Assembly (NCBI GenBank): GCA_040882265.1
Contig: JBBEBO010000025.1
Coordinates: 1-43,311 of the forward strand
Direction of reading: 5' to 3'
DNA length: 43,311 nucleotides
From: Brumimicrobium sp040882265
Lineage (GTDB): Bacteria > Bacteroidota > Bacteroidia > Flavobacteriales_D > Crocinitomicaceae
The notes below the pieces were generated by a model. The model did no database searches and was not told the DNA's origin. It was given only the letters and a program-made list of their open reading frames with translations. The translations under genes and the position numbers were made by a program. This document shows, in pieces, positions 15,387 through 24,676 of the stretch (positions are counted from its first letter, which is position 1; the number at the start of each line of letters is the position of its first letter).

Positions 15387-18167
15387 TCAGAGTTTTTCCT
15401 TTAAATATATCCCCGTATAACTTTCTTTAAATTTGACTAAATCTTCAGGTGTTCCTTGAAATATTAAGTTTCCTCCTTTTTCACCACCTTCAGGACCTAA
15501 ATCAATTACCCAATCTGCATTTTTTACAACATCCATGTCGTGCTCAATAATTATAACAGAGTGACCAATATCAATCAAACGATTTAGCGATATAAGTAGT
15601 TTGTTAATGTCATCAAAATGAATTCCAGTTGTTGGTTCATCGAAGATAAATAAAGTGGGTGAAGGATTTTTTGCTTTGCTCAGAAAAGAAGCTAATTTGA
15701 TTCGCTGTGCTTCACCGCCTGAAAGTGTTGATGAAGGCTGTCCCATTGTCAAATAACCAAGTCCAACATCCACAAGCGGTTGTATTTTTTCAACGACTTT
15801 TTCCTCTAAACGTGTATCTCCTTCACTGAAGAAAGTTAAGGCTTCTTCAATATCCATTTCTAAAACGTCAGCAATTGATTTACCTTTGTATTTTATTTCT
15901 AACGTTTCCTCTTTGTATCGTCGACCATTACAGCTTTCGCACTTTAAATGAACGTCAGCCATAAATTGCATTGAAACGGTGATTACTCCTTCACCTTCAC
16001 ACATTTCACAACGACCTCCTGTAACATTAAAACTGAAAAACCCAGGCTTATAACCACGCATTTTTGACACCTTTTGACGAGAAAATAAATCTCTTATTTC
16101 GTCAAATGCTTTAACGTATGTGACTGGGTTACTTCTAGAAGATCTTCCTATTGGATTTTGATCTACAAACTCAATAGACTCAACCCTTGAAAAATCTCCC
16201 GTTAGTTCTTCGTGTTCACCAATTTTATTTCCGTGAACACCAAGTTTTTTATTGAGTGCTGGGTATAGAATATCCTTAACCAATGTAGATTTTCCTGAAC
16301 CACTTACTCCAGTAACACAGACCATCCCATGTAAAGGGAATTTTGCATTAATATTTTTTAAATTATTTTCTTTCGCACCAATTACGTGTATTGCATCTTT
16401 TAGTTTTCTTCGTTTTTCAGGAACGGGAATGATTTTTTTACCAGTTAAATATTCGGCTGTAATACTATTTTTGGCACTTTTAAGCTTGCTGTGTTTTCCT
16501 TGGAACACTAAATTCCCGCCATTAATTCCCGCTCTTGGACCAATGTCAAGAACTTCATCAGCAGCTTGCATTATTGCTTCTTCATGCTCAACGATAATAA
16601 CAGTATTTCCCAAGTCTCGAAGTTGTTTCAAAACACGAATGAGTCGTTCTGTATCTTTTGGGTGAAGTCCAATACTTGGTTCGTCTAAGATGTACATAGA
16701 CCCAACGAGACTACTTCCAAGTGAGGTCGCTAAATTAATACGTTGAGATTCTCCTCCTGACAATGAGTTCGCTTGTCTATTGAGCGTTAAATAACCTAAT
16801 CCAACCTCGTTTAACCATTCAAGTCTGTTCGAAATTTCAGTTAAAATACGCTTTGCGATTTCTTTCTGATGTTTGTCTAATTCAATATTTTTAAAAAAAG
16901 TCAGGTTATCTTCAATACTTGTTAAAACGATATCAGAGATAGATTTACCACCAACTTTAACATAGTTAGCATCTTTTCTTAATCGAGTACCTTTACAGTC
17001 AGGACATTTTGTTTTACCACGGTAACGGGCGAGCATTACACGGTGATATATTTTATACATCTTAGTTGTGAGAAAGTCAAAAAAATGATTTATTCCTTTC
17101 ACTTTGCCTTCCCCATTCCATAGGAACTCCATTTGTTCATCCGTCAATTCTTCAACAGGACGATGAATTGGAAAGCCTAAAGCGGAAGATGCTAAAATAA
17201 ACTTGTCAAGGTATTTCCCCATTTTTTCTCCTTTCCAAGGGGCTACAGCACCATCGTAAACCGAGAGTTTTTTGTTGGGAATCACTAAATCGCGATCAAT
17301 CCCAATTACAGAACCAAACCCTTCACAAGTTGCACACGCACCATATGGATTGTTAAAGGTAAAAAAATGAAGTGATGGTTCTTGAAATAATATTCCATCC
17401 AGCTCAAACTTGTTTGAAAAAGAAACTGTTTTATCTGTATCAGGAAAATAAATAGAACATTCGCCATTTCCTTCTGCAAAAGCTAACTGAATAGAATCGG
17501 CTATACGAGATTGGTGATCGTCATCTTCTTTTTTAACTGCAATTCTATCAATGACTAATTCTAACGATTTGATTTTTTTTGGAGTTTTTTCTAATACCTC
17601 GCTGAGCTCTTGGATAACACCATTAATTCTCACTCTTGAAAAACCTTGCTCTCGAAAAATTTCCAATTGTCTAGCTATACCATACCTTTCATAATTACTA
17701 ATTGGAGCCAAAATAAGTGCTTTTGTTCCTTCTTTTTGATTGTTTAACTCTTCAACTACGTTAGTAACAGTGTGTTTTTTTACCTCTTTGCCTGAAACAG
17801 GAGAATACGTTTTTCCAACTCGAGCAAATAATACTTTTAAATAGTCATATATTTCCGTAACTGTTCCAACCGATGATCGTGGGTTGGTAGAAGTTACTTT
17901 TTGCTGAATTGCAACAGCAGGAGAGACTCCTTTTATAAAATCAACATCTGGTTTATCGAGCTTTCCTAAAAATTGTCTGGCATAAGCTGAGAGACTTTCA
18001 ATATATCTCCGTTGCCCTTCTGCGTAAAGTGTGTCAAATGCTAATGAAGATTTCCCAGAACCTGAAAGACCAGTAATAACAGTCATTTTTCCATGAGGAA
18101 TTTTAACTTCCAAGTCTTTTAAGTTGTGCATCCTAGCGCCTTTGATATGGATAAATTTTTCCTGCAT
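15387..18167 (-). CDS. uvrA: UvrA, excinuclease ABC subunit A
   Basis: This 926-aa damage-recognition ATPase of nucleotide excision repair loads UvrB at lesions. It has two ABC ATPase modules. The first has Walker A GLSGSGKSS (about 33-41) with its signature LSGGESQRINLA and Walker B MYILDEPSIGLHP later in the chain. The second has GVSGSGKST, signature LSGGEAQRIKLA and FIFDEPTTGIHF. Zinc-finger Cys pairs are visible as CATCEGFG, CPDCKGTR, CEMCEGEG and CESCNGRR. Length is normal for UvrA1. The start MQEKFIHIKGARMHNLKDL is canonical. It begins 6 nt after the stop of the ABC exporter gene, so the two share an operon. uvrB and uvrC are not in the window. Confidence 0.97.
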   Translation of the reverse strand: MQEKFIHIKGARMHNLKDLEVKIPHGKMTVITGLSGSGKSSLAFDTLYAEGQRRYIESLSAYARQFLGKLDKPDVDFIKGVSPAVAIQQKVTSTNPRSSVGTVTEIYDYLKVLFARVGKTYSPVSGKEVKKHTVTNVVEELNNQKEGTKALILAPISNYERYGIARQLEIFREQGFSRVRINGVIQELSEVLEKTPKKIKSLELVIDRIAVKKEDDDHQSRIADSIQLAFAEGNGECSIYFPDTDKTVSFSNKFELDGILFQEPSLHFFTFNNPYGACATCEGFGSVIGIDRDLVIPNKKLSVYDGAVAPWKGEKMGKYLDKFILASSALGFPIHRPVEELTDEQMEFLWNGEGKVKGINHFFDFLTTKMYKIYHRVMLARYRGKTKCPDCKGTRLRKDANYVKVGGKSISDIVLTSIEDNLTFFKNIELDKHQKEIAKRILTEISNRLEWLNEVGLGYLTLNRQANSLSGGESQRINLATSLGSSLVGSMYILDEPSIGLHPKDTERLIRVLKQLRDLGNTVIIVEHEEAIMQAADEVLDIGPRAGINGGNLVFQGKHSKLKSAKNSITAEYLTGKKIIPVPEKRRKLKDAIHVIGAKENNLKNINAKFPLHGMVCVTGVSGSGKSTLVKDILYPALNKKLGVHGNKIGEHEELTGDFSRVESIEFVDQNPIGRSSRSNPVTYVKAFDEIRDLFSRQKVSKMRGYKPGFFSFNVTGGRCEMCEGEGVITVSMQFMADVHLKCESCNGRRYKEETLEIKYKGKSIADVLEMDIEEALTFFSEGDTRLEEKVVEKIQPLVDVGLGYLTMGQPSSTLSGGEAQRIKLASFLSKAKNPSPTLFIFDEPTTGIHFDDINKLLISLNRLIDIGHSVIIIEHDMDVVKNADWVIDLGPEGGEKGGNLIFQGTPEDLVKFKESYTGIYLKEKL

Positions 18168-18173
18168 ATTATG

Positions 18174-19943
18174 TTATGATGTTTGACTTTTATTATCGTC
18201 TTCCAGTAATTGTTTGGTATACATTTCTGCATAAACACCTTTCTTAGCTAAAAGTTCTTCATGACTCCCTTCTTCAACTTTTCGTCCTTCGTCTAGCACT
18301 AAAATATGGTTGGCATTTCGAATAGAAGAAACACGATGACTTACAATTAATGTTGTATTTTTTTCAATTTGTCCTTTAATATTGCCAAGAATTATTTCTT
18401 CTGTTTCAGTATCCACGGCGGATAAACAATCGTCCAGAATTAAAAACTTAGGCTTTCTAATTAATGCGCGAGCAATACTTACACGTTGTTTTTGTCCACC
18501 ACTTAGATTTACGCCACGTTCTCCAAGAACTGTATCCAATCCTTTTTTAAACTCTTTTATGTTGTGTAAAACATGTGCAGTTTTTAAAACCTCGTTTACT
18601 TCTTCATCATTCGCATCTTGATTAGCAGCTAAACCAAACTTCACATTATTGCGTATTGAATCGGAGAATAAAAAAACTTCCTGAGGAACGACACCTGTTT
18701 GTTTTCGAAATTCTTCTATGTTGACTTTTTGTAGTGGAGTGTCATCGATTCTAATTTCTCCCTCAATAGGGTCAAATTGACGCATGAGTAAGTTGATAAC
18801 AGTGCTTTTTCCCGAACCCGTTCTGCCTAAAATAGCTAAAGTTTCTCCCTTATTTATTTCAAATGATAAGTTTCTTATAGCTTCTATACCAGAGGAGGGA
18901 AATGTATATGAAACATTATCAAATGTGATTTTACCTTGAAAAGTGAAAGGCGATGAGTTTTCATTTTTTACTTCTGGTTTTTCTTTTAAAAATTCATTTA
19001 TTCTTTCTTGACTAGCAGCAGCTCTTTGAACCAAAGAAGTTACCCATCCAACACTAGCGAAAGGCCATGTTAACATGTTTACATAAAATATAAAAGCTAC
19101 GATATCTCCATTGGTAATGTTATTTTGAGCTTCGAATGAAAGCAACCCGCCTAAATAGATTGTTAGAATAGTACTTAACCCAATTAAAAAAGTTATTGTC
19201 GGCATGAAAAAAGCATTCGTGCGAACAAGATCCATGTGTTTCTTCAAATATGTTTCAGCTGAATCGTCAAAGTCCTTTTGAAATTTCTCTTCACCACTAT
19301 ACGCTTTTAAAACTGTTATTCCTGAAAAAGACTCTTGGACTAAGGTCGAAATACGCGATTGCTCCCTTTGAACACGTTCGCTTTGTCTGTTCATTCTACT
19401 TGAAACTTTGTAGACTAAATATGACATTAGAGGAAGAGGTGTTAGCGTGTATAATGTGAGTTCAACACTAATACTCATCATAAAATATAAAGTAAAAGCA
19501 AAAAGAATAACAAGATTCACGGTGTACATTACACCTGGCCCTAGATACATACGTACTTTTGAGACATCTTCAGAGATTCTATTCATTAAATCTCCAGTGT
19601 TGTTTCTTTTATAGAAATTATAGGTTAGGCGTTGGTATTGCTCATATATTTCATTTTTCAGATCAAATTCGATAAATCTCGAGACGATTATAATTGTTTG
19701 TCTTGTTAAAAAGAGAAATAACCCTTTACCGAAAGAGAGTAAAATATACATTCCTCCTAACCCAAGAGCTATTTCAAGCCAGTTTTCTGGGTTGAATTCA
19801 GCTTCGAATTGATTGACTGCATCCTTGACTATCAGGGGCATGTTTACATGCAGAAAATTAGAGCCTAGAATAAATACTACCCCAAGGAGTAACCTCCATT
19901 TATATTTAATTAAATATTTGTTGAGATAGCTAAGAGACTTCAT
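18174..19943 (-). CDS. ABC exporter, fused membrane and ATPase half-transporter (MsbA/LmrA type)
   Basis: This 589-aa type IV ABC half-transporter probably works as a homodimer in the inner membrane. Six transmembrane helices are expected in residues 1-320. The ATPase domain (about 340-575) shows Walker A GRTGSGKST, Q-loop TGVVPQEVFLFS, signature LSGGQKQRVSIARAL, Walker B FLILDDCLSAVD (acidic Asp in place of the usual catalytic Glu) and H-loop IVSHRVS. The EGSHEELLAKKG tail is typical. The Asp for Glu after Walker B also occurs in heterodimeric exporters with one degenerate site, so activity may depend on a partner. The substrate could be lipid or drug and is not determined. It is first in the operon with uvrA and is transcribed divergently from leucine dehydrogenase. 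Confidence 0.9.
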   Translation of the reverse strand: MKSLSYLNKYLIKYKWRLLLGVVFILGSNFLHVNMPLIVKDAVNQFEAEFNPENWLEIALGLGGMYILLSFGKGLFLFLTRQTIIIVSRFIEFDLKNEIYEQYQRLTYNFYKRNNTGDLMNRISEDVSKVRMYLGPGVMYTVNLVILFAFTLYFMMSISVELTLYTLTPLPLMSYLVYKVSSRMNRQSERVQREQSRISTLVQESFSGITVLKAYSGEEKFQKDFDDSAETYLKKHMDLVRTNAFFMPTITFLIGLSTILTIYLGGLLSFEAQNNITNGDIVAFIFYVNMLTWPFASVGWVTSLVQRAAASQERINEFLKEKPEVKNENSSPFTFQGKITFDNVSYTFPSSGIEAIRNLSFEINKGETLAILGRTGSGKSTVINLLMRQFDPIEGEIRIDDTPLQKVNIEEFRKQTGVVPQEVFLFSDSIRNNVKFGLAANQDANDEEVNEVLKTAHVLHNIKEFKKGLDTVLGERGVNLSGGQKQRVSIARALIRKPKFLILDDCLSAVDTETEEIILGNIKGQIEKNTTLIVSHRVSSIRNANHILVLDEGRKVEEGSHEELLAKKGVYAEMYTKQLLEDDNKSQTS

Positions 19944-19955
19944 CTATTAATTTTC

Positions 19956-19963
19956 TATTTTTG
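19956..19963 (+). promoter_or_regulatory. Candidate -7 element for leucine dehydrogenase operon
   Basis: TATTTTTG followed by CACTC fits the Bacteroidota -7 consensus. It implies a leader of about 75 nt before the ATG at 20044. A -33 element is not evident. Confidence 0.4.
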
Positions 19964-19992
19964 CACTCAAATGCTTGCTGTTTTTGTGAAGG

Positions 19993-20000
19993 CAAAAGTA
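19993..20000 (-). promoter_or_regulatory. Candidate -7 element for the ABC exporter-uvrA operon
   Basis: On the minus strand TACTTTTG matches TAnnTTTG 50 nt before the ATG of the exporter. With the plus-strand element at 19956 it would make overlapping divergent promoters in the 100-bp spacer. Confidence 0.35.
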
Positions 20001-20043
20001 GCCATTTGATTTTAAAGTTGGATTAAAATTATACCTTATTGCA

Positions 20044-21141
20044 ATGATAGAAACAAAAGAAATTAAAGCAGAAGATTTACAGGATAATCCTGTGATTGCT
20101 GCGATGAGTCAATATAATCACGAGCAATTGTTGTTTTGTAATGACAATGCTACAGGGTTGAAAGCAATTATTGCTGTTCACAATACAGTTCTTGGCCCTG
20201 CGCTTGGTGGGACGCGTATGTGGATGTACAACAACGAATTAGAAGCATTGAATGATGTGTTGCGTTTATCGAGAGGTATGACGTACAAAAATTCTATTTC
20301 TGGGTTAAACCTTGGTGGAGGAAAAGCGGTAATTATCGGTGATGCGCGCTCCATGAAGTCAGAAGCTTTATTTAGAAGATTTGGAAAATTTGTAAATAGT
20401 CTAGCCGGAAAATATATCACTGCAGAAGACGTAGGAATCAATCCTCAAGATATGACATGGGTAAATATGGAAACGAATCACGTTGCTGGTCTTCCAGGAA
20501 AAAGTGGTGATCCTTCTCCAGTAACAGCTTTTGGAACGTATATGGGAATGAAAGCATGTGCTAAAAAACAATACGGTTCTGATAGCTTAGCAGGTAAAAA
20601 AATTGCTGTACAAGGTGTTGGTCATGTTGGAGAGTATTTGGTTCAACATTTAGTAAAAGAAAATGCTGAAGTTTATATTTCTGATATCCACAACGAAACA
20701 TTGGAAAGAGTTTCTAAAAAATACGGCGCTAAAGTGGTCGGCTTAGAAGAGATTTATGACGTTAATATGGATATTTATGCGCCATGTGCATTAGGAGCAA
20801 CAGTAAACGATGACACGCTTTCTCGATTGAAGTGTTCTATTATCGCTGGAGCAGCTAACAACCAATTGGCAAACGAAAAAGTACATGGACAGGCTGTTTT
20901 AGATAAAGGAATTATTTATGCTCCTGATTTTGCTTTAAATGCGGGTGGAGTAATTAACTGTTACGCAGAAGTAACTGAAAACACAGCAGAGTGGGCAATG
21001 CAAAAAGCAGAAGATATTTATGGAACAATTGAGCGCATCATTACGCGTTCGGCAGATGAGAATACACCTTCTTATGCGATTGCAAACAAGATGGCCGAGG
21101 AGAGAATTGAATCAATTGGTAAAGTTAAATTACCCCTATAA
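20044..21141 (+). CDS. Leucine dehydrogenase (Glu/Leu/Phe/Val dehydrogenase family)
   Basis: This 365-aa cytosolic NAD-dependent enzyme interconverts branched-chain amino acids and their 2-oxo acids. The substrate domain shows GPALGGTRMWMY, SRGMTYKNS with a conserved Lys, and GLNLGGGKAVI with the catalytic Lys. TAEDVGINPQDM follows. The Rossmann domain has GVGHVGEYL and a following acidic SDIHNET. The length and the short spacing between the Gly-rich motif and TAEDVG fit leucine dehydrogenase and not the longer glutamate dehydrogenases. Valine or phenylalanine preference cannot be excluded. nusB follows after 6 nt. Confidence 0.9.
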   Translation: MIETKEIKAEDLQDNPVIAAMSQYNHEQLLFCNDNATGLKAIIAVHNTVLGPALGGTRMWMYNNELEALNDVLRLSRGMTYKNSISGLNLGGGKAVIIGDARSMKSEALFRRFGKFVNSLAGKYITAEDVGINPQDMTWVNMETNHVAGLPGKSGDPSPVTAFGTYMGMKACAKKQYGSDSLAGKKIAVQGVGHVGEYLVQHLVKENAEVYISDIHNETLERVSKKYGAKVVGLEEIYDVNMDIYAPCALGATVNDDTLSRLKCSIIAGAANNQLANEKVHGQAVLDKGIIYAPDFALNAGGVINCYAEVTENTAEWAMQKAEDIYGTIERIITRSADENTPSYAIANKMAEERIESIGKVKLPL

Positions 21142-21147
21142 TTAGAG

Positions 21148-22095
21148 ATGTTAAATAGAAGACACTTAAGAATAAAAGTTTTACAATCACTTTACGCTTT
21201 TTTCCAGAGCGACAAACGCGATATGCTTAGCTCAGAAAAAGAGATGTTTGGAGCAATTGAGCGAATTTATGATTTGTATTTGTCGTTGTTATTGACATTT
21301 GGTGAGTTAAAAGCAAAAGGTGAGCATCGTATAGAGGAGAATAGAAAAAAAATGCTCCCCACAGATGAAGATTTAAACCCAAACAGAAAATTTGTTGATA
21401 ACAAGATTATTGATATCCTCGAAAATCATTCTGAAATAAGAAGCCAATCTGAAAATCGTAAAGTAAACTGGCTAGGAGCTGAGGAACAGGAAATTTTTAG
21501 AAAAATGTATTTTCATATTCGTGAGTCAGAAACATATTTTGAATTCATGAACAATGGAGTAGAAGGGTTTGAAGAAGATAAAGCTTTTGCTATTCAGTTG
21601 TTTAAAACCGAAATTGCTAACTTTCAATCTTTATATGATTATTATGAAGAAAAAAGCATTCACTGGATGGACGATATTGATTTAGCATGTGCAATGGTGA
21701 TTAAAACGATTAAATCATTTGAAGAAGAGGGTCAAAACTCTATTTTACCATTGTACAAGCCAGATGATGATGAAAAGGATTTTGTAAAGAATCTATTTCG
21801 TCAAACCATTGCCAAAAGTGAAGAAAATTTAAAGTTGATTGATGAGTTAACCAAAAATTGGGAACTTGATCGTATAGCTAAAATGGATGTGATTCTTATG
21901 GAAATGGCAATTACTGAACTTCAGGTTTTTAATAATATTCCTAAGAAAGTTACGCTGAACGAATATATTGAAATCTCGAAGTTTTATAGTACTCCAAAAA
22001 GTAATGTCTTTATCAATGGTGTATTAGACAAAGCAATTGAGCAACTTGAAAAAAATGGTAAGATCAAAAAGATTGGTCGCGGACTTATGAAATAA
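21148..22095 (+). CDS. nusB: Transcription antitermination factor NusB (long Bacteroidota form)
   Basis: The 315-aa protein acts with NusE(S10) on boxA RNA in rRNA antitermination. The N terminus RRHLRIKVLQSLYAFFQS and the C-terminal core (DRIAKMDVILMEMAITELQV, KVTLNEYIEISKFYST, FINGVLDKAIEQL) are clear NusB signatures. It is about twice the length of E. coli NusB: a long acidic insert (roughly residues 60-210) separates the two halves, as usual in this phylum. It sits in an operon after leucine dehydrogenase and before the DUF1573 lipoprotein and yajC, an arrangement I recall as common in Flavobacteriia. Confidence 0.93.
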   Translation: MLNRRHLRIKVLQSLYAFFQSDKRDMLSSEKEMFGAIERIYDLYLSLLLTFGELKAKGEHRIEENRKKMLPTDEDLNPNRKFVDNKIIDILENHSEIRSQSENRKVNWLGAEEQEIFRKMYFHIRESETYFEFMNNGVEGFEEDKAFAIQLFKTEIANFQSLYDYYEEKSIHWMDDIDLACAMVIKTIKSFEEEGQNSILPLYKPDDDEKDFVKNLFRQTIAKSEENLKLIDELTKNWELDRIAKMDVILMEMAITELQVFNNIPKKVTLNEYIEISKFYSTPKSNVFINGVLDKAIEQLEKNGKIKKIGRGLMK

Positions 22096-22111
22096 ATGAT
22101 AAAATCATAAA

Positions 22112-22513
22112 ATGAAGAAGATGAAAAAAATAGTTGTGTTTACTTTTCTAAGCTTGTTTTTATTTGCTTGTGGAGGAGATTCTGAAGCAGAAATAGGTGA
22201 ATATACTACAGTTGAATTTGATGAAATTTATGAGGCAGGAACTGTAGCTAAAGGAGAAATTGTTGAAGCAAAAATTGAAATAAAAAACACTGGGGATTAT
22301 CCGTTAGTAATAGCAAACGTTCAAGCTGCGTGCTCTTGTACTGTATCTGAGTACGATGAAGATCCAGTCGCTCCTGGAAAGTCAGCTTTTGTAAGTGCAG
22401 AAGTTGATACAGATAAAACAAGCAAAGGTGTAATTACAAAAACAGTAACTATTTCGGCAAATACAAGACCGTCTACAAATACAGTTACAATCAAAGCAAA
22501 AGTGATAGATTAA
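22112..22513 (+). CDS. DUF1573 lipoprotein
   Basis: This 133-aa protein has a lipoprotein signal peptide (lipobox LFAC near residues 17-20, followed by GGDSEAE). Its DUF1573 domain has an Ig-like beta fold with the hallmark NTGDYPLVIANVQAACSCT and a paired-Cys ACSC motif. It should be anchored in the outer or inner membrane, facing the periplasm. The function is unknown. It lies 16 nt after nusB and 48 nt before yajC. Confidence 0.88.
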   Translation: MKKMKKIVVFTFLSLFLFACGGDSEAEIGEYTTVEFDEIYEAGTVAKGEIVEAKIEIKNTGDYPLVIANVQAACSCTVSEYDEDPVAPGKSAFVSAEVDTDKTSKGVITKTVTISANTRPSTNTVTIKAKVID

Positions 22514-22561
22514 CTATCCAATAATTTTTTAATCGTTTAATAATTAATAAAAATAAACAAC

Positions 22562-22843
22562 ATGGGAGAAGGAGGAAGTCAAATAGTTATGTTGGTGCTT
22601 ATTTTAGGAGTTTTTTACTTCTTTATGATACGTCCACAAATGAAAAAGCAGAAGGAATTGAAAAAATTCCGTGAAGGCTTAGCTGTGGGTGATAAAGTAG
22701 TGACAATTGGTGGTATACACGGTAAAATACTAGAAGTAAATGATACTAATGTATTGTTAAGTTGTGAAGGAGGAGCTAAAATCCGCGTTGAGAAATCTGC
22801 TGTTTCGAACGGTACAGATAATCAATTAGCAGCTGCAAAATAA
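22562..22843 (+). CDS. yajC: Preprotein translocase subunit YajC
   Basis: This 93-aa inner-membrane protein is an accessory of the SecDF complex. One transmembrane helix (about 8-22, MLVLILGVFYFFMIRP) leads into the signature RPQMKKQKELKKF. A small KOW-like soluble domain (VGDKVVTIGGIHGKILEV) ends in RVEKSAVS. Length is typical. It is the last gene of the leucine dehydrogenase-nusB operon and is followed by a hairpin at 22871-22901. Confidence 0.93.
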   Translation: MGEGGSQIVMLVLILGVFYFFMIRPQMKKQKELKKFREGLAVGDKVVTIGGIHGKILEVNDTNVLLSCEGGAKIRVEKSAVSNGTDNQLAAAK

Positions 22844-22870
22844 TTAATCAAGACCAAGTTTAAATTTTAT

Positions 22871-22901
22871 GTGCAGAATGGAAATAAAATCCGTTCTGCA
22901 C
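22871..22901. terminator. Hairpin after yajC
   Basis: A 12-bp stem (GTGCAGAATGGA / TCCGTTCTGCAC, one G-T pair) has a 7-nt loop and lies 27 nt after the yajC stop. The downstream U tract is weak (ATTTATA), so it may be a terminator or an RNA-stabilising hairpin. Confidence 0.6.
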
Positions 22902-22983
22902 ATTTATAGCTTCAAACTAAATCCAGAATTCTAACGTGCTATTTCTTAAATATAATCATTCCTTGATAAGTATAAGTGCGGTT

Positions 22984-23134
22984 CCATATTCAGTATTCTG
23001 CGGTTTAAATAGCGTACAAACAAAAAAAGCCAGCCTGGCGTCTGACAGGGAACCGAAGAATATTGAATACGGATTTAAGAATCTCGAACTACGCACACTT
23101 CACAAATCTGCCTTCCGTATTCAGTATTCTGTTC
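22984..23134. repeat. REP-like inverted-repeat cluster
   Basis: In the gene-free stretch 22902-23241, a 22-bp unit (CCATATTCAGTATTCTGCGGTT, 22984-23005) is followed after 45 bp by its inverted copy (23051-23072, 4 mismatches). A third, direct copy comes at 23115-23134 (CCGTATTCAGTATTCTGTTC). Between the first two there is a small palindrome, GCCAGCCTGGC (23029-23039). This looks like a REP/BIME-type or small non-autonomous repeat in a convergent intergenic region. No transposase is present. A 70-codon frame covering it (22936-23148) is not a gene. Confidence 0.65.
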
Positions 23135-23241
23135 AAAACATACTATAATCCTAAAGTAAATGTAAAGTATTTCGGTTTGCGTTTCAAGAGGAGTCGCATT
23201 CTCGGTTAATTAAGATTGCAAAAATTCAAAACTTATAACCT

Positions 23242-23928
23242 CTAATCTCCGTTCTTTTTCTCTTTACGTTTTTCCCTACGTGCTTCTTTCTTGCGTTTGC
23301 GCATTTCTTTTTTATTCTTACGTATTTCTGCTTTATATTGTTTTCGATCTTCTCTGTAGTGTTTTCTGTCAACAATTTCAAATGTAGGATCAAAATCAAC
23401 TTTACCAGTTTTAATATCTTGAACTACACATTCGAGAACAAAATCTTCATGGTTTGCATCGTAGGTTGCATCAAGTTCTTGATCAAACATACTTGCCATT
23501 CCTGTGTAAAGCTTGGCTTGTGAATCACCTTTATATTTTGCAATTATTTCTTCAACAGTCATGCCTGTTTCTCTGTAGATAAGTTTGGAAAGAACAACAC
23601 CTTCTGAAACATAAAGCTCCTTCAATAAAAATTTAAAATCATTTTTTAAATCACGGTGTGTTTGTCTTGCTATTTTTTTCTCTTTCCTTGTTTTATCAGT
23701 CTTCTCTATTTCGTTTTCAAGTGAGTCTATTACTTTTGCAGCGTGGAGCGCAAGAGGATAAACCCTTCTAACTCTTCGTAGCGCAGTACGATACTTGAAA
23801 TCAAAGTTTTGAGGCAAAGTAAATTCTTCATATACTTGCAATCGTTCATTAGATGAGTCTGCAGAACTTGTTTGACTATACGAAACACCAATACCAAATA
23901 CGAATAATATGAATATAAAAAATTTCAT
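23242..23928 (-). CDS. DUF4294 domain protein, exported
   Basis: This 228-aa protein has a signal peptide (about 1-18, ending SYS-QTS). Its DUF4294 domain shows RRVRRVYPLALHAAKVIDSL near residues 50-70. After it comes a Lys/Arg-rich helix, then LKELYVSEGVVLSKLIYRET and GMTVEEIIAKYKG. The usual FWW segment of the family is replaced by KLYTGMASMFDQELDATYD. The last 30 residues are almost all basic (RKKEARREKRKEKK), suggesting a nucleic-acid or acidic-polymer contact, but the function is unknown. It is divergent from the lipoprotein at 23991, 62 bp away. Confidence 0.8.
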   Translation of the reverse strand: MKFFIFILFVFGIGVSYSQTSSADSSNERLQVYEEFTLPQNFDFKYRTALRRVRRVYPLALHAAKVIDSLENEIEKTDKTRKEKKIARQTHRDLKNDFKFLLKELYVSEGVVLSKLIYRETGMTVEEIIAKYKGDSQAKLYTGMASMFDQELDATYDANHEDFVLECVVQDIKTGKVDFDPTFEIVDRKHYREDRKQYKAEIRKNKKEMRKRKKEARREKRKEKKNGD

Positions 23929-23990
23929 TTTGATGAATTAATTATTTTAACTAACTTTAATAACGAATAGTAACTTACAAATATTTTGCC

Positions 23991-24443
23991 ATGAAACCAA
24001 ACTATATAATTTCAGCCCTTGCTTTCACCTTAATTCTTGGTGCGTGCAATTCTTCGAATAAAAATAATTCCGATGAAGAATTAGACAAATCAGATTCACT
24101 TGAAACTAACTTAAATGATTCTGCTTTGGTAGAAAATATTGAAAAAGATACAACAGACACAGTTGAAAACTATGTTAAAGATGAAAACCCTGATGTCGAA
24201 GAGGCTAAAAGAGAAATAGTAAAAAAGTTTGGGATTCAATGGGATTTTTGTACTTGTATCAACAAAAGCGACTCAGTAAACACTGCTTTAATGGAAGCTT
24301 CAGATGATGCCTTTGATATGGTGATGGAGCGTTCAGAATATATTGATAGTAAGTGTAAAGAAATGCTTGTGCGGCCTAATGCCACTCCTGAAGATCGTTT
24401 AAAACACGATAAAAAAGTAAAGAATTGCCTTTCTAAAAAGTAG
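23991..24443 (+). CDS. Putative lipoprotein of unknown function (150 aa)
   Basis: A type II signal peptide ends in lipobox LGAC (Cys near residue 19). An acidic, Asn/Ser/Asp-rich linker (about 20-75) follows, then a small helical domain with four Cys (DFCTCINKSD, SKCKEM, KNCLSKK), probably disulphide-bonded in the periplasm. I do not recognise the family. It is a single gene. Confidence 0.75.
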   Translation: MKPNYIISALAFTLILGACNSSNKNNSDEELDKSDSLETNLNDSALVENIEKDTTDTVENYVKDENPDVEEAKREIVKKFGIQWDFCTCINKSDSVNTALMEASDDAFDMVMERSEYIDSKCKEMLVRPNATPEDRLKHDKKVKNCLSKK

Positions 24444-24460
24444 TCCTTTTATATATTAGA

Positions 24461-24676
24461 TTAAGCTTTCTTTAAAAATGTTGTTCTAAGTACAATTGTG
24501 CTTTTACCGATTTTGCATTCTACTTCTTCTGGGTCATCAGTTAGACGAATGGACTTAATCTTTGTACCTCTTTTTAAATTAAGATTTGCTCCTTTAACTT
24601 TTAAGTCTTTTGTTAAGTTAACAGCATCACCATTATTTAGGGTGTTACCGTTACTATCAGTTACTTCAATTTCCAT
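24461..24676 (-). CDS. PhnA/YjdM C-terminal domain protein
   Basis: This 71-aa protein consists only of the C-terminal beta domain of the PhnA (YjdM) family. It reads DSNGNTLNNGDAVNLTKDLK, then VKG and a RGTKIKSIRLTDDPEEVECK strand pair. The N-terminal zinc ribbon of full-length YjdM is absent, a common state in Bacteroidota. Despite the name there is no evidence for a role in phosphonate use. It is convergent with the lipoprotein gene (17 bp apart). Confidence 0.85.
   Translation of the reverse strand: MEIEVTDSNGNTLNNGDAVNLTKDLKVKGANLNLKRGTKIKSIRLTDDPEEVECKIGKSTIVLRTTFLKKA

Noticed and set aside
22936..23148. 70-aa plus-strand frame
   Set aside because: It runs through the inverted-repeat cluster and its translation simply mirrors the repeats.
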